Assembly: GCF_003014695.1 (NCBI RefSeq)
Contig: NZ_PYAS01000007.1
Location: 186,001-250,000 of the forward strand
DNA length: 64,000 nt
Direction of reading: 5' to 3'
Source of the DNA: Dyadobacter jiangsuensis
Lineage (GTDB): Bacteria > Bacteroidota > Bacteroidia > Cytophagales > Spirosomataceae
Positions 25,707 through 34,721 of the stretch are shown here, piece by piece. Made by a program: the position numbers and the translations under genes. Position 1 is the stretch's first letter. Each line of letters begins with the position of its first letter. The notes below the pieces were generated by a model, which saw only the letters and a list, made by a program, of their open reading frames with translations, ran no database searches and was not told where the DNA came from.

Positions 25707-27353
25707 CTATTTACCTGTACCTGAATTACTTTCCCCGCGAATCGTCGGATATTTAATACCTAACTGTTCGAGGTAGGTGGGATATTTGGCAGGGTCGTAA
25801 TAATATTTCTTCATCTCCGGCCGGAACTCCTCCATGATCTTCTTGTTCAGGTGCACAGCCGGTTTGTCGGTCTTCGAAATCAGGGCCGTGTACTTCGTAT
25901 CCTTGGTTTGTACCTCATTGAAATACTTCCAGGCATTCGCCAGGATTTCGGGCTTTACAAAAAGGTCGAGCAAAGTCATGGCCTCCGCCTTGGCGCCTGC
26001 GGTAACTCCTTTGTGCGCGATAGGCGTTGCCATGGCGATGGCATTGGCCCAATGGTGTCCGGGCAAACCCGGAATGTTGGCCGGGTAACCAAGGACAATT
26101 GTCGGCAAATTCCAGGAAATATCAGCAATATCATCCGACCCTCCCCCGCCCGACGACGCGGTCGCCATCGGCTTCCTCAACTGGCTGAGCGAAGTGCTCA
26201 ACCCATCGTTCGCCCGCTCGCCACCGAAGCCGACAGCAGGGCTCCCCACCTCTTTTTGCAATGCGCGGGCCAGTTTCTGGTCCTCCTCGCTCCATTGCGG
26301 CAGGCCCACACCTTTAATGTTTTCGTACATCGCCTCTGCGATCGGCTGGTTCATATGCCCCGGCCAGGCGCTGCCCAGCACTTCGTAGGTCATTTTGGTT
26401 TCGGTCATTTTCGCTGCCGCCTCGGCAATGCGAATGCCGTCTTTGTACATCTGCGTGATCTTCGGATAGCTGCGCTCACGGAAATAGTACCATACCGATG
26501 CTTTGGACGGCACCACATTGGGCTGGTCGCCGCCGTCGGTGATCACATAATGCGAGCGCTGGGTGGTTTCCATGTGCTCCCGATGGTAGTTCCAGCCGAT
26601 ATTCATCAGTTCCACCGCATCCAATGCGCTCTTCCCGCGCCAGGGTGCGCCACCTGCGTGCGAGGCCTGACCTTCGAAATCGAAGCGGACGGAAATCATC
26701 CCATTGCCGCCCCCATCACCATAGGAAGTACCGAGGTTACTGCTTACGTGCGTGAAAATACACGCGTCGACGTCTTTGAAATAACCATCTCTGACAAAGT
26801 AGGCTTTGGTAGCCAATTGCTCCTCCGCCACACCCGGCCAGAGCATAATGGTACCGGGGATTTTCTCACGTTCCATGATCTTTTTCAATGCCAGTACCGC
26901 TGTCACATTCAGGGGCTGACCCGAGTTGTGCCCCTCACCATGCCCCGGAGCACCTTCAATGATCGGGTCATGGTAAGCCACGCCGGGTTTCTGCGATGCT
27001 TTGGGAATACAATCAATATCACTGCCTACCGCGATCACCGGTTTCCCCGATCCCCATTTGGCCGTCCAGGCAGTAGGAATGCCCGAAATGCCCTGCTCGA
27101 TCGTAAATCCGTTCTTTTGGAGAATATCTGTCAGGTATTTCGAAGTTTCGGTTTCCTGAAAACCCAGCTCACCAAAGCTGAAAATCATGTCGACCATTTC
27201 CTGCGTGAACTTCTTCTGGCCATCGATGTCTTTGGCGAGCTCGGTTTTTAGTGCGTCGATTTTGGCAGGGGTAAGTTTTACCTGGGCATTTGCCAGGGCA
27301 GGGAGCAATGCTAACGCTGCCAGGCATTTGGTTATGTATCTATATGTCTTCAT
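25707..27353 (-). CDS. Periplasmic M20 amidohydrolase (AbgB-like), copy 1
   Basis: 548 residues, signal peptide LAALALLPALANAQ. Shares with its neighbour nearly all of GHGEGHNSGQPLNVTAVLAL, LWPGVAEEQL, the dimerisation domain and GLPGHHWANAIAMATP; about four fifths of positions agree by eye, so the pair arose by tandem duplication. Expected to hydrolyse an amide bond in a small acylated amino acid or dipeptide in the periplasm. Following a SusC/SusD pair suggests the transporter brings that compound, or a larger precursor, across the outer membrane. A palindromic repeat lies just upstream. Confidence 0.92.
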   Translation of the reverse strand: MKTYRYITKCLAALALLPALANAQVKLTPAKIDALKTELAKDIDGQKKFTQEMVDMIFSFGELGFQETETSKYLTDILQKNGFTIEQGISGIPTAWTAKWGSGKPVIAVGSDIDCIPKASQKPGVAYHDPIIEGAPGHGEGHNSGQPLNVTAVLALKKIMEREKIPGTIMLWPGVAEEQLATKAYFVRDGYFKDVDACIFTHVSSNLGTSYGDGGGNGMISVRFDFEGQASHAGGAPWRGKSALDAVELMNIGWNYHREHMETTQRSHYVITDGGDQPNVVPSKASVWYYFRERSYPKITQMYKDGIRIAEAAAKMTETKMTYEVLGSAWPGHMNQPIAEAMYENIKGVGLPQWSEEDQKLARALQKEVGSPAVGFGGERANDGLSTSLSQLRKPMATASSGGGGSDDIADISWNLPTIVLGYPANIPGLPGHHWANAIAMATPIAHKGVTAGAKAEAMTLLDLFVKPEILANAWKYFNEVQTKDTKYTALISKTDKPAVHLNKKIMEEFRPEMKKYYYDPAKYPTYLEQLGIKYPTIRGESNSGTGK

Positions 27354-27377
27354 TGCGTGTTACGTTTTTGCACCGTG

Positions 27378-27447
27378 CTTCGACCGCTGCGGCGGACCGC
27401 TGCGCTCAGCGTGACAAAAAGCATTGTCACCCTGAGCGGAGTCGAAG
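27378..27447. repeat. Large imperfect palindrome (REP-like)
   Basis: Arms CTTCGAC ... GCTCAGCGTGACA and TGTCACCCTGAGC ... GTCGAAG face each other around a short centre. The right arm, CACCCTGAGCGGAGTCGAAG, is a sequence I associate with dispersed repeats in many bacterial genomes. It lies between the susD-like stop and the first amidohydrolase start, where it may reduce downstream expression. Confidence 0.75.
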
Positions 27448-27474
27448 GGCATGTCTGACGACACTATCACAGTA

Positions 27475-28953
27475 CTAGATTAATTTATTGGTTGACAATT
27501 CCGCATTCGGGATCGGGAAGATGTACTCCGGCTGCGAGGGAGCTATGGACGGAGCCGAAAGTCCGCCGCTGCCTTTCGCGGGAATGGTGAGCAGGTTGCG
27601 CAGCAAGTCGTTCGAGCGCAAGCCTTCGCCCAGGAACTCGATGCGGCGTTCGGTCCAGATCGTTTTCACCAATGCGTCGGCGGTGGCGATATCTGCTGCC
27701 GGAAATACATAGGCAGCATCCGAACGCGTACGTACCGCTTTCAGCAGCTCTGCCGATTTGGCCAGGTCCCCTGTTTTGGCAAGCGCCTCGGCATAGTTCA
27801 GCAACACTTCCGAATAGCGAAGCAGCGGCACATAATCAGTCGTCGGGTTGGTCTGGTTGTATTTTTTCAAATACGTCAGTCCGCCCGCTACCCGCGTAAA
27901 TGCGGACTTGCGCACGTCGGTAGCCGGCCAGGTCGGTTCACCCAGAATGCCCGTCGGGTTCAGGTTGTATTCCAAATTGAGGTTATACTCGTAGGCAAGC
28001 GAATTCTGGCCGCTTACCAGGTTGAGGGCGGTCATCGGCATTGAAAAAATCGACTCGGCAGTGGTATAATCCGTAAAAAACACCGTGGTAATGTTCGCTT
28101 GCAACTGGTGTTTCACCCCGGCCGGTGCACTGAATGGCGCAGCATCCGATACGATCTTCTTCGCTTCCGTAACCGTTTTGGCGTAATCGCCCATGGTTAG
28201 GTAGACCCTCGTTTTCAGGGCAACAGCGGTATTTTTGTGCGCACGGGTGGTATTCAGAAGCGCCGTCGAATAGTTGGCGGGCAAGCTGGCCTCCGCATCA
28301 TCGAGGTCTTTGAGGATTTGGCCGTACACTTCGGCCACCGTGCTGCGCGCGAGATCATTGTTGGCCGGTGTACTCTCGCCCTGCAAGCGTAGCGGAATAC
28401 CCGGCGAGGCACCTTTGTCCTTCACATAAGGCTGCGCATAGCGGGTAATCAATCCAAAATAGCAGAATGCCCGCACAAACTTCGCTTCGGCTATGTATTG
28501 CGCAGCCGTAGCCGCATCCACCACATCGGGATGTTTCGGAAGGCCGTCGATCAGCAGATTGGCCGAGTTAATGGCGGTGTAGGACGTGCCCCATGCAGAA
28601 GAAGCATCATTCGAACCGGAAGTAACGGTATGGCTCCACGCATCATAACCCGTAAAGACGTTCTGCGTACGGTTGATAAACTCCTCCCCGCGAATGTCCG
28701 CCAGCATCAGGTAACGGCCGCCATACAGGCCACCAATTTTCATCGCACCATACAAGCCATTCACCTGCCCCAGCACGCGGGCGGGCGTGTCGAAAATGTA
28801 GGCATCCTGCAAGGCAATGTTCGGTACCGGGTTCAACAGTTCCTTTTCATCGCATGAGGTCATCAGGGCCGCCAGTGGCAATGCCATGCAGGCCAGCCGG
28901 AACAGCAGCGTATTCACAGGCTTCATAGGAGTGTTTTTGAGGATATTTTTCAT
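27475..28953 (-). CDS. SusD/RagB-type nutrient-binding lipoprotein
   Basis: 492 residues with a lipobox (LAALMTSC). The SusD fold pattern is clear: ANLLIDGLPKHPDV, AEAKFVRAFCYFGLITRYAQPY, DLARSTVAEVYGQILKDLDDAEASLP, NTAVALKTRVYLTMGDYAKTV and the ending LLRYSEVLLNYAEALAK ... IWTERRIEFLGEGLRSNDLLR. SusD proteins sit on the outer surface and form the lid of the SusC channel. The ATG lies two bases after the susC stop; a second possible ATG nine codons later gives a shorter signal peptide. Confidence 0.95.
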   Translation of the reverse strand: MKNILKNTPMKPVNTLLFRLACMALPLAALMTSCDEKELLNPVPNIALQDAYIFDTPARVLGQVNGLYGAMKIGGLYGGRYLMLADIRGEEFINRTQNVFTGYDAWSHTVTSGSNDASSAWGTSYTAINSANLLIDGLPKHPDVVDAATAAQYIAEAKFVRAFCYFGLITRYAQPYVKDKGASPGIPLRLQGESTPANNDLARSTVAEVYGQILKDLDDAEASLPANYSTALLNTTRAHKNTAVALKTRVYLTMGDYAKTVTEAKKIVSDAAPFSAPAGVKHQLQANITTVFFTDYTTAESIFSMPMTALNLVSGQNSLAYEYNLNLEYNLNPTGILGEPTWPATDVRKSAFTRVAGGLTYLKKYNQTNPTTDYVPLLRYSEVLLNYAEALAKTGDLAKSAELLKAVRTRSDAAYVFPAADIATADALVKTIWTERRIEFLGEGLRSNDLLRNLLTIPAKGSGGLSAPSIAPSQPEYIFPIPNAELSTNKLI

Positions 28954-28955
28954 AA

Positions 28956-31900
28956 TCAGAAACCGAGGTTTAAACCAAATGTGAATGTGCGGCCCTGTGG
29001 AATGGAGTTTTTCTCCACACCCGGGGTCGTGTTGGAATTACCATTGACCGAAATCTCGGGATCGGTTCCGGTGTATTTCGTAAGGATGAATGCATTGAAA
29101 ACCTGCGCATACAACCGCACCGAGCTCAGACCCAGCCTGCTCAGCACCGGCCCCGGCACGCGGTAACCCAGCGAAACCGACTGCAACCGGAGGAAGTCGC
29201 CCTTCTCGGCATTTTCCGAGATCGGCCACGACGAGCCGTTCGAAAGCAAATCGCCGTACACGACGCGCGGGATGTTGGTCACCTGCCCCGGCGTAGTCCA
29301 GCGGTCGAGCACCTCGGTGGTGTTATTCCAGAAGCGCTGGTCGCGCCAGGTTCCTTTGGTACCATTCATCACGAGGTTACCACCGGAATAGGTGAAGTTC
29401 ACGCCCAAGTCCCACTGCCCATATTTGACATTATTGATAAAACCACCATAATAGGTCGGCAGTGCATTACCGAGCAAGTAGTAATCGTCCACCGCAATGG
29501 CAGGTGCGGGAGAGCCGTCCAGATAAGTCCAGCGGCTGCCCCCCGCAGGTACCACGTGGCTGTACTGCACACGTTCGCCCGCCTTGTTGATGAAGACGCG
29601 CTGACCGTTTTCAGGATTCACACCGTCCGTTTTCGCCCCGTACAAGCTCCCTACCGAATAGCCCACGCGGGTAATGTTGGTCGCCTCCGCTGCCGTGGAA
29701 GTGGTTCCCACCAGCTCGGTACCCTGCCCGTACAGCTCGGTGACCTTGTTTTTATTATGGGTAAAATTGAGACTCGCATTCCAGCTCAGCTTGCCTTTAC
29801 GGATAATGTTGGCATTCAGGCCCAGCTCGATACCGTGGTTGTACATCGCGCCGATGTTCATGAATATCGCATCGCCCGGGATACCCTTGGAAGGCGACTG
29901 CGGCACGTTGAGGATCAACCCGTTGACACTATTGGCATAATAAGTCGCTTCGAGGGTAATACGGTCGCTCAGGAAGCTCACGTCGGCCCCTACGTTGGTC
30001 TGGTTGCTCGTTTCCCAGCCCAGATCGGGGTTACCGCCCTGGCTGAAATTCCACGTAGGCACGGCGGCATACAGGTTCGACTCGTACAATGCGAGCGAGC
30101 CGTATGCGCTCACGCCCGAGTTACCCACGCGTCCCCAGCTGGCGCGCAGTTTCACGCTGCTCACGATATCGGCCAGTTTGGACTGTTTGTAAAAATCCTC
30201 TTCCGAAATGCTCCATCCCGCCGATACACCGCCGAAATTCCCGTATTTCTTGCCGCTACCCAGCGCCGAGTTACCGTCGCGGCGGTAGTTCAGCGTGAAA
30301 AAGTATTTCTTGCTAAAATCATAGGTAAACCGGGAAAATACCGAAACCAATGCACTCTCCGTCAACACATTCGCAGTCGGCGAGATTTGTCCGTAACTAC
30401 CCTGAAACTCGTCGAAGAACGGGTCCGAGAGCTGCGTGCGCGTCGCGCCCCAGCTCGATGTACCGAATTTCTGCACATCATAACCGGCCAGTAGTGAAAT
30501 GTTGTGATTGGTCGCAATCGTGGTCTGGTAGTTCAATGTATTCGTCCAGTTCCAGTTGCTGATCAGCCTGCTGCTATTGGTCGCGCTGCCGTTGGAAGAG
30601 TTTCCGGGGCCATGTACCGGGCTGTTGAAACTCACATTCTCGACTTTCAGACGGTCCATGGCGTAGCTCATTTTGTATTGCAAGCCTTTGAAAATCTTGA
30701 CAGTAGCGCCGAAATTGGCAATAATGCGATCGTTTTCGGAGGTGTATTTATTCAAATCCAGCAATGGAACCGGGTTGTAAAAGTTACTCGCCACCTTGTT
30801 GTTGCCCATGCCCAGCGTGTTGGAAGCGCTGAGGTTGTAAGAGCCGTCGGGATTTACCGCGTACACGTTCGGGGCCGAAAGCCAGGCCAGACGGGCGGAA
30901 CCTACCAATCCAAATGCATTACCGCTCAGCGAACCGGTGTTCGGCGATGCGTTCAGGCTTGTATTATAGTTGATATTTCCGGAAAATGACAACCACGAAT
31001 TGAGCTTGTGATCGATATTGAAACGGGCCGCTTTCCGTGTAAACTGATTGGTTTTCAGGATACCTTTCTGATTGCTGTAATTCGTGGAAAAGTAATACTT
31101 CGTCGATTCCGAGCCGCCGGAAACACTAATGCTGTGGTTTTGCGAAACGCCGGTCTGGTACACTTTGTCGTACCAGTTGGTATTCACAATGGAGCCGTCC
31201 TCCTGGATAATCGGAAAGAAAAGCGCCGAAGCCACGGCGTCGTTGTTCGCATTGCCGCCCAGGATCTTGGCATTCATCACACCTTCGTTTTTAATATCCA
31301 TAAACTGCTGCGCATTCAGCATCGTAGGCAGCCGGGTAGCTTTGGTCATCCCCGTCCAGCCTTCGTAGGTCACTTTCGCCTTCCCGGTTTTGCCGCTTTT
31401 CGTCGTGATCAGGAGCACACCCGCAGCCGCACGTGAACCGTAAATGGAAGTGGAGGCAGCGTCTTTCAGCACGTCGATGGATTCAATATCAGCCGGATTA
31501 ATATCCCCCAGCGGGTTATTCGCTACCGTGGAGTTAGCCGAAACGTCACCGGTGTTAATAGGAATACCATCTACCACGATCAACGGAAACGAGCTGAGCG
31601 AAATGGAGTTAATGCCTCGTATCCGGATCACCGGCGGGTTGTTCAGCACGCCGTTCGGCTGACCGATACTCACGCCCGTAGCGCGTCCGGCCAGTCCCTG
31701 GTCGAAGCTTTGCACCGGCATATCCTTCAATTTATCCCCCGAAACCCGCGCCGCCGAACCGGTAAATTCCTCCTTGGATTGCGTACCATACCCGACAACC
31801 ATGAGCTCATTCAATTGCTTGGTACTGCTCGCCAGCTTAATATTGATCGCCGACTGGCCACCTACGGCCATTTCCTGCGCCACGTAACCCACGTACGAGA

Positions 31901-32483
31901 ACACGAGCACCGGTGCACCGGAATCGGAGACCTTGATGATATACTTGCCATTCATATCGGTAATCGTACCGGTGGACGTTCCTTTCACCAACACCGCCAC
32001 ACCCGGCAATGCCTCGCCATTGTCGTTGTCGGTAACCACACCCGATATTTCGCGGTCGGCAGGGCGCACAAGCGACGCCAGCAGGATTTCCGTTTTCTGG
32101 ATCTGGCCGGTTGTCTTCGCGTCTTTTTCCACGATCACCACCGTGCCCCTTTGCTCGCGGTAATCGAGGCGTGTAGGGCCGAGGAGTTCGTCGAGCACCT
32201 CGTCCACCGGCTTTCGGCTCACGGCGATATTGACGCGGTACGGCGCCACGAGTTCTTCATTATACACAAACTTGAAGCCGGTCTTTTTCTTGATCAGATT
32301 GAATGCCTCTTTCAGGCTCCGGTCGCGGAGTGTGAGGTCGATCGTCACTTCCTGAAGACTTTGCCTGGCATCCACTCCCGCCCGCACGGTGGGCAGTGTT
32401 ACCAGCAGCACGAAAAGTAAGAAGAACGTGGTCAGGCGTGTCCATTTGTGCATGGACAGTAAACTTCTGGTACAATTTTTCAT
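28956..32483 (-). CDS. SusC/RagA-type TonB-dependent transporter with STN domain
   Basis: 1175 residues. Signal peptide (FFLLFVLLVTLPTVRAG), then an STN domain (about 45-115: EVTIDLTLRDRSLKEAFNLIKKKTGFKF split by strands), which marks signalling transporters that act on a FecR protein. A carboxypeptidase-like plug-front domain (ISGVVTDNDNGEALPGVAV), the plug (GYGTQ ... RGINSISLSSFPLIVVDGIP, DIESIDVLKDAASTSIYGSR) and a beta-barrel follow, ending in TFGLNLGF with the typical terminal Phe. With SusD it should import a substrate using TonB; with the sigma and FecR genes upstream it can induce its own operon. The neighbouring amidohydrolases suggest an amide-linked substrate rather than a glycan. 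Confidence 0.96.
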   Translation of the reverse strand: MKNCTRSLLSMHKWTRLTTFFLLFVLLVTLPTVRAGVDARQSLQEVTIDLTLRDRSLKEAFNLIKKKTGFKFVYNEELVAPYRVNIAVSRKPVDEVLDELLGPTRLDYREQRGTVVIVEKDAKTTGQIQKTEILLASLVRPADREISGVVTDNDNGEALPGVAVLVKGTSTGTITDMNGKYIIKVSDSGAPVLVFSYVGYVAQEMAVGGQSAINIKLASSTKQLNELMVVGYGTQSKEEFTGSAARVSGDKLKDMPVQSFDQGLAGRATGVSIGQPNGVLNNPPVIRIRGINSISLSSFPLIVVDGIPINTGDVSANSTVANNPLGDINPADIESIDVLKDAASTSIYGSRAAAGVLLITTKSGKTGKAKVTYEGWTGMTKATRLPTMLNAQQFMDIKNEGVMNAKILGGNANNDAVASALFFPIIQEDGSIVNTNWYDKVYQTGVSQNHSISVSGGSESTKYYFSTNYSNQKGILKTNQFTRKAARFNIDHKLNSWLSFSGNINYNTSLNASPNTGSLSGNAFGLVGSARLAWLSAPNVYAVNPDGSYNLSASNTLGMGNNKVASNFYNPVPLLDLNKYTSENDRIIANFGATVKIFKGLQYKMSYAMDRLKVENVSFNSPVHGPGNSSNGSATNSSRLISNWNWTNTLNYQTTIATNHNISLLAGYDVQKFGTSSWGATRTQLSDPFFDEFQGSYGQISPTANVLTESALVSVFSRFTYDFSKKYFFTLNYRRDGNSALGSGKKYGNFGGVSAGWSISEEDFYKQSKLADIVSSVKLRASWGRVGNSGVSAYGSLALYESNLYAAVPTWNFSQGGNPDLGWETSNQTNVGADVSFLSDRITLEATYYANSVNGLILNVPQSPSKGIPGDAIFMNIGAMYNHGIELGLNANIIRKGKLSWNASLNFTHNKNKVTELYGQGTELVGTTSTAAEATNITRVGYSVGSLYGAKTDGVNPENGQRVFINKAGERVQYSHVVPAGGSRWTYLDGSPAPAIAVDDYYLLGNALPTYYGGFINNVKYGQWDLGVNFTYSGGNLVMNGTKGTWRDQRFWNNTTEVLDRWTTPGQVTNIPRVVYGDLLSNGSSWPISENAEKGDFLRLQSVSLGYRVPGPVLSRLGLSSVRLYAQVFNAFILTKYTGTDPEISVNGNSNTTPGVEKNSIPQGRTFTFGLNLGF

Positions 32484-32617
32484 ACCTTTGAATGAGTTGG
32501 GGTTAATCGTGAAACATTAATTCCAGCTTCCGGATAGCAAGATCAGTCAGTGATTGGCGTTACGTTCTGATTTTCACTATCACTCGGTCCGGCAGGCTCA
32601 GGCTTGCCGGATTTTTT
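32483..32617 (+). ncRNA. Candidate antisense RNA across the susC leader
   Basis: A plus-strand -7 element TACCTTTG (32483-32490) overlaps the susC start codon, and 99 bases after it a textbook plus-strand terminator occurs: CCGGCAGGC, 4-base loop, GCTTGCCGG, then ATTTTTTG (32589-32617). Neither flanking gene reads on this strand, so the terminator is unexplained unless an antisense RNA of about 120 bases is made over the susC 5' leader. Cis-antisense RNAs at susC leaders are known in Bacteroides (the DonS type). The -33 element is weak. Confidence 0.4.
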
Positions 32618-32655
32618 GCATTGAAGGGCAGTCGTTCATTACATAGGCACCGGGT

Positions 32656-33612
32656 TCAAATGGGTCTTCTTTTTTTGCTAAGCGTTATCTGATTGTTCTC
32701 CAAACGGTATTCCAGGTTGTTGGCGAGCGATAGCAGATCGAGTATGCGAGGGAGGGAGTCGGTAGAGGCAAATTCGGCAGACATATGGTATTCCCGTATC
32801 GATTCCTCTGCCTGAATCTTTACATCGAATTTGTTTTCCAGAATGGCGATCACGTTGGCGAAGCTCTCGTTGTCGAACAGCAGCCTGCCTTCTTTCCACG
32901 CCACGGCATTGGCGCTGTTTACGTTCACTTTTTTAATCTCGCGGGTCCTCACATCGTAAGACACCTGCTCATTGGGTAACAATATCTTCCGCTCCGGCGC
33001 GGCCGCACCTCCCGCCCGTTCCACCTCCACCTTTCCGCGAGTAACGGTAACCAATATACTTTTCAAAAAATGATAGGACCGGATATTGAATGCCGTTCCC
33101 AAAACGCGGGTCGTAGTACCGGAAGCTCCCACGAAGAATGGCTTCGACTCGTCCCTTTTGATATCGAAGTAAGCCTCACCATCGAGCAGGACAACTTTCC
33201 GCTGGTGCTCCGCGAAATGCCTTGGATACTCCATTTTACTCGATTCGTTGAGCCAGACCGTCGAACCGTCCGGAAGCTTTATTTCCTTACGCTCGCCTTT
33301 ATCAGTGGTTACTGAAATCGTATTTCCAAAGAGCTGAAAGGCATTATGTTTCCAAATGAAGAACGACAATGTGAGCACCAGCAATACCGATGCCGCAATG
33401 CGGAATGTCCGGGAAACAGCTATCCACGGCTGTCGCCGCAGCGGTATCACACTTTCCGTTTCCGCCCCGGCTTCCTGGTCGAGTTGCTTGGCAAGCGGTT
33501 CGTCGAGTTTACCTTCGGCCATCAAACGGAAGAAAATATCCAGCTCCTCCCTGCTCAACGCATTGGCAACATAACGTTTGACGAGTTCTTCCAGGAATCT
33601 CTTGTCCTCCAT
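32656..33612 (-). CDS. FecR-type anti-sigma factor
   Basis: 318 residues. Cytoplasmic N-terminus (YVANALSREELDIFFRLM), one membrane helix (IAASVLLVLTLSFFIW), then a periplasmic FecR domain (TTDKGERKEIKLPDGSTVWLN split by strands, VVLLDGEAYFDIKRD, VLGTAFNIRSY, VTRGKVEV) and the Bacteroidota C-terminal DUF4974 domain (LLFDNESFANVIAILENKFDV) that contacts the transporter's STN domain. It should hold the upstream-encoded ECF sigma inactive until SusC is loaded. Confidence 0.95.
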   Translation of the reverse strand: MEDKRFLEELVKRYVANALSREELDIFFRLMAEGKLDEPLAKQLDQEAGAETESVIPLRRQPWIAVSRTFRIAASVLLVLTLSFFIWKHNAFQLFGNTISVTTDKGERKEIKLPDGSTVWLNESSKMEYPRHFAEHQRKVVLLDGEAYFDIKRDESKPFFVGASGTTTRVLGTAFNIRSYHFLKSILVTVTRGKVEVERAGGAAAPERKILLPNEQVSYDVRTREIKKVNVNSANAVAWKEGRLLFDNESFANVIAILENKFDVKIQAEESIREYHMSAEFASTDSLPRILDLLSLANNLEYRLENNQITLSKKRRPI

Positions 33613-33680
33613 TTTTCCGGCTATTTATGGTGAAGACGGGCGAGGCGGGTGTTAGGGTACCCCCTCGGTCAAAAATTTTT

Positions 33681-33830
33681 TGTCATTTTTGGTCAGGAAT
33701 TGTCAGGTGTGGTCAGGTGTGGTCAGGGTTAATCACCATATGACAATACATGACTACAAATGACAATACATGACTACTCCTGACTACTATTGACAATACA
33801 TGACAATTCCTGACCACACATGACCATCCT
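33681..33830. repeat. Degenerate 10-bp tandem repeat, fifteen units, inverted halves
   Basis: Exact 10-base period for 150 bases. Left units read GGTCAGGAAT, TGTCAGGTGT, GGTCAGGTGT, GGTCAGGGTT; after AATCACCATA the orientation flips and nine units read TGACAATACA, TGACTACAAA, TGACAATACA, TGACTACTCC, TGACTACTAT and so on to TGACCATCCT. The two halves are complementary, so the RNA or a single strand can fold back. It fills the spacer between the sigma gene stop (three bases away) and fecR. Confidence 0.85.
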
Positions 33831-33833
33831 TAT

Positions 33834-34424
33834 TCACCAAACCACCATTACGCAAACAACGATCGAGTTGAACGACAACCCAAAGCTCTTATGTGCCGAG
33901 TATTTGAGGAATTTGATCGCCTTGACCATGTGCTTTTTGATCGCATTGCGCGAGACGCCCAGTACTTCGGCGGCTTCGTCGTAGGAATGCTCCATTTCCC
34001 GGCAGAGGCGGAACACCTCCTGGTCGCGCGGGGAGAGCTGGTGAAGTATTTTTTGCAGATAATGCTGATATTCTTCCGATTGCAATGCTTCTTCCACATG
34101 GCTGGCATGTTGCAGCGACGCTCGGATTACCTCTTCCCGCACCGAGCGCTCAGTAGCCGCATGACGCAGGAAATCGAGCACACGGTTTTTGGACACCGTA
34201 AACAGGTAAGCCCGGAATGAGTGCAGGTTGGCGAGCGTCTCCCGCTTTTCCCATACTTTCAGGAAGATCTCCTGGCACAGGTCTTCGGTATGCTCGGTCG
34301 ATTTGACAAATTTGAAAACATAACGGTTTATTTCTCCCCGATAGTAATGGTACACCTCGTCGAAAGCCTTGCTGTCTCCCGAAGCGAGGTCTTTCAGCAA
34401 AACAGTTTCTTCGAGCGCGTCCAT
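33834..34424 (-). CDS. ECF RNA polymerase sigma factor (FecI-like, SusC locus)
   Basis: 196 residues. Region 2 (AFDEVYHYYRGEINRYVFKFV, DLCQEIFLKVWEKRE, FRAYLFTVSKNRVLDFLRH) and region 4 (LSPRDQEVFRLCREMEHSYDEAAEVLGVSRNAIKKHMVKA) are typical of Bacteroidota sigma-70 family ECF factors. The C-terminus ends unusually in a hydrophobic stretch (FNSIVVCVMVVW), just before the decamer array. It stands upstream of fecR and the SusC transporter and is the expected activator of that locus. Confidence 0.95.
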   Translation of the reverse strand: MDALEETVLLKDLASGDSKAFDEVYHYYRGEINRYVFKFVKSTEHTEDLCQEIFLKVWEKRETLANLHSFRAYLFTVSKNRVLDFLRHAATERSVREEVIRASLQHASHVEEALQSEEYQHYLQKILHQLSPRDQEVFRLCREMEHSYDEAAEVLGVSRNAIKKHMVKAIKFLKYSAHKSFGLSFNSIVVCVMVVW

Positions 34425-34590
34425 CGTTGAGGTTGTCTTTTATACCGCCAAATATCGTTTCCCTAATTTAGGCACATATTCATTAAAATTTCAAGGTTTT
34501 AAAATTTGATACGATATTAATTTTGCAATTCAAATAAATACATTAGTATAATTATGATTTTTATAAAATAGTTGAAATAATATATCGAAT

Positions 34591-34670
34591 ACACCTGACA
34601 ACACCAGACAAACCTGGACCATACCCAACAACACCTGACAACACCTGACCATTCCTGACTACACCTGACA
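34591..34670. repeat. Degenerate 10-bp tandem repeat, eight units
   Basis: Eight contiguous decamers: ACACCTGACA, ACACCAGACA, AACCTGGACC, ATACCCAACA, ACACCTGACA, ACACCTGACC, ATTCCTGACT, ACACCTGACA. Reverse orientation of the TGTCAGGTGT family. It lies upstream of the sigma gene and abuts the terminator of the DUF4097-like gene. Confidence 0.85.
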
Positions 34671-34701
34671 AAAAAAGACGCCACCGGAATCCGGCGACGC
34701 C
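34669..34701 (-). terminator. Terminator of the sigma/HEAT/DUF4097 operon
   Basis: On the minus strand GGCGTCGCCGG, loop ATT, CCGGTGGCGTC (three G-U pairs) is followed by seven T residues. It starts 20 bases after the last stop codon of the operon. Confidence 0.8.
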
Positions 34702-34721
34702 CTTCACTACAACATTCCTGA

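Noticed and set aside
23871..27251. Two long plus-strand frames opposite the amidohydrolase genes
   Set aside because: They mirror each other because the true genes are paralogues; no domain content.
33681..33830. Possible CRISPR array
   Set aside because: Units are 10 bases without spacers, degenerate and inverted; no cas genes nearby.
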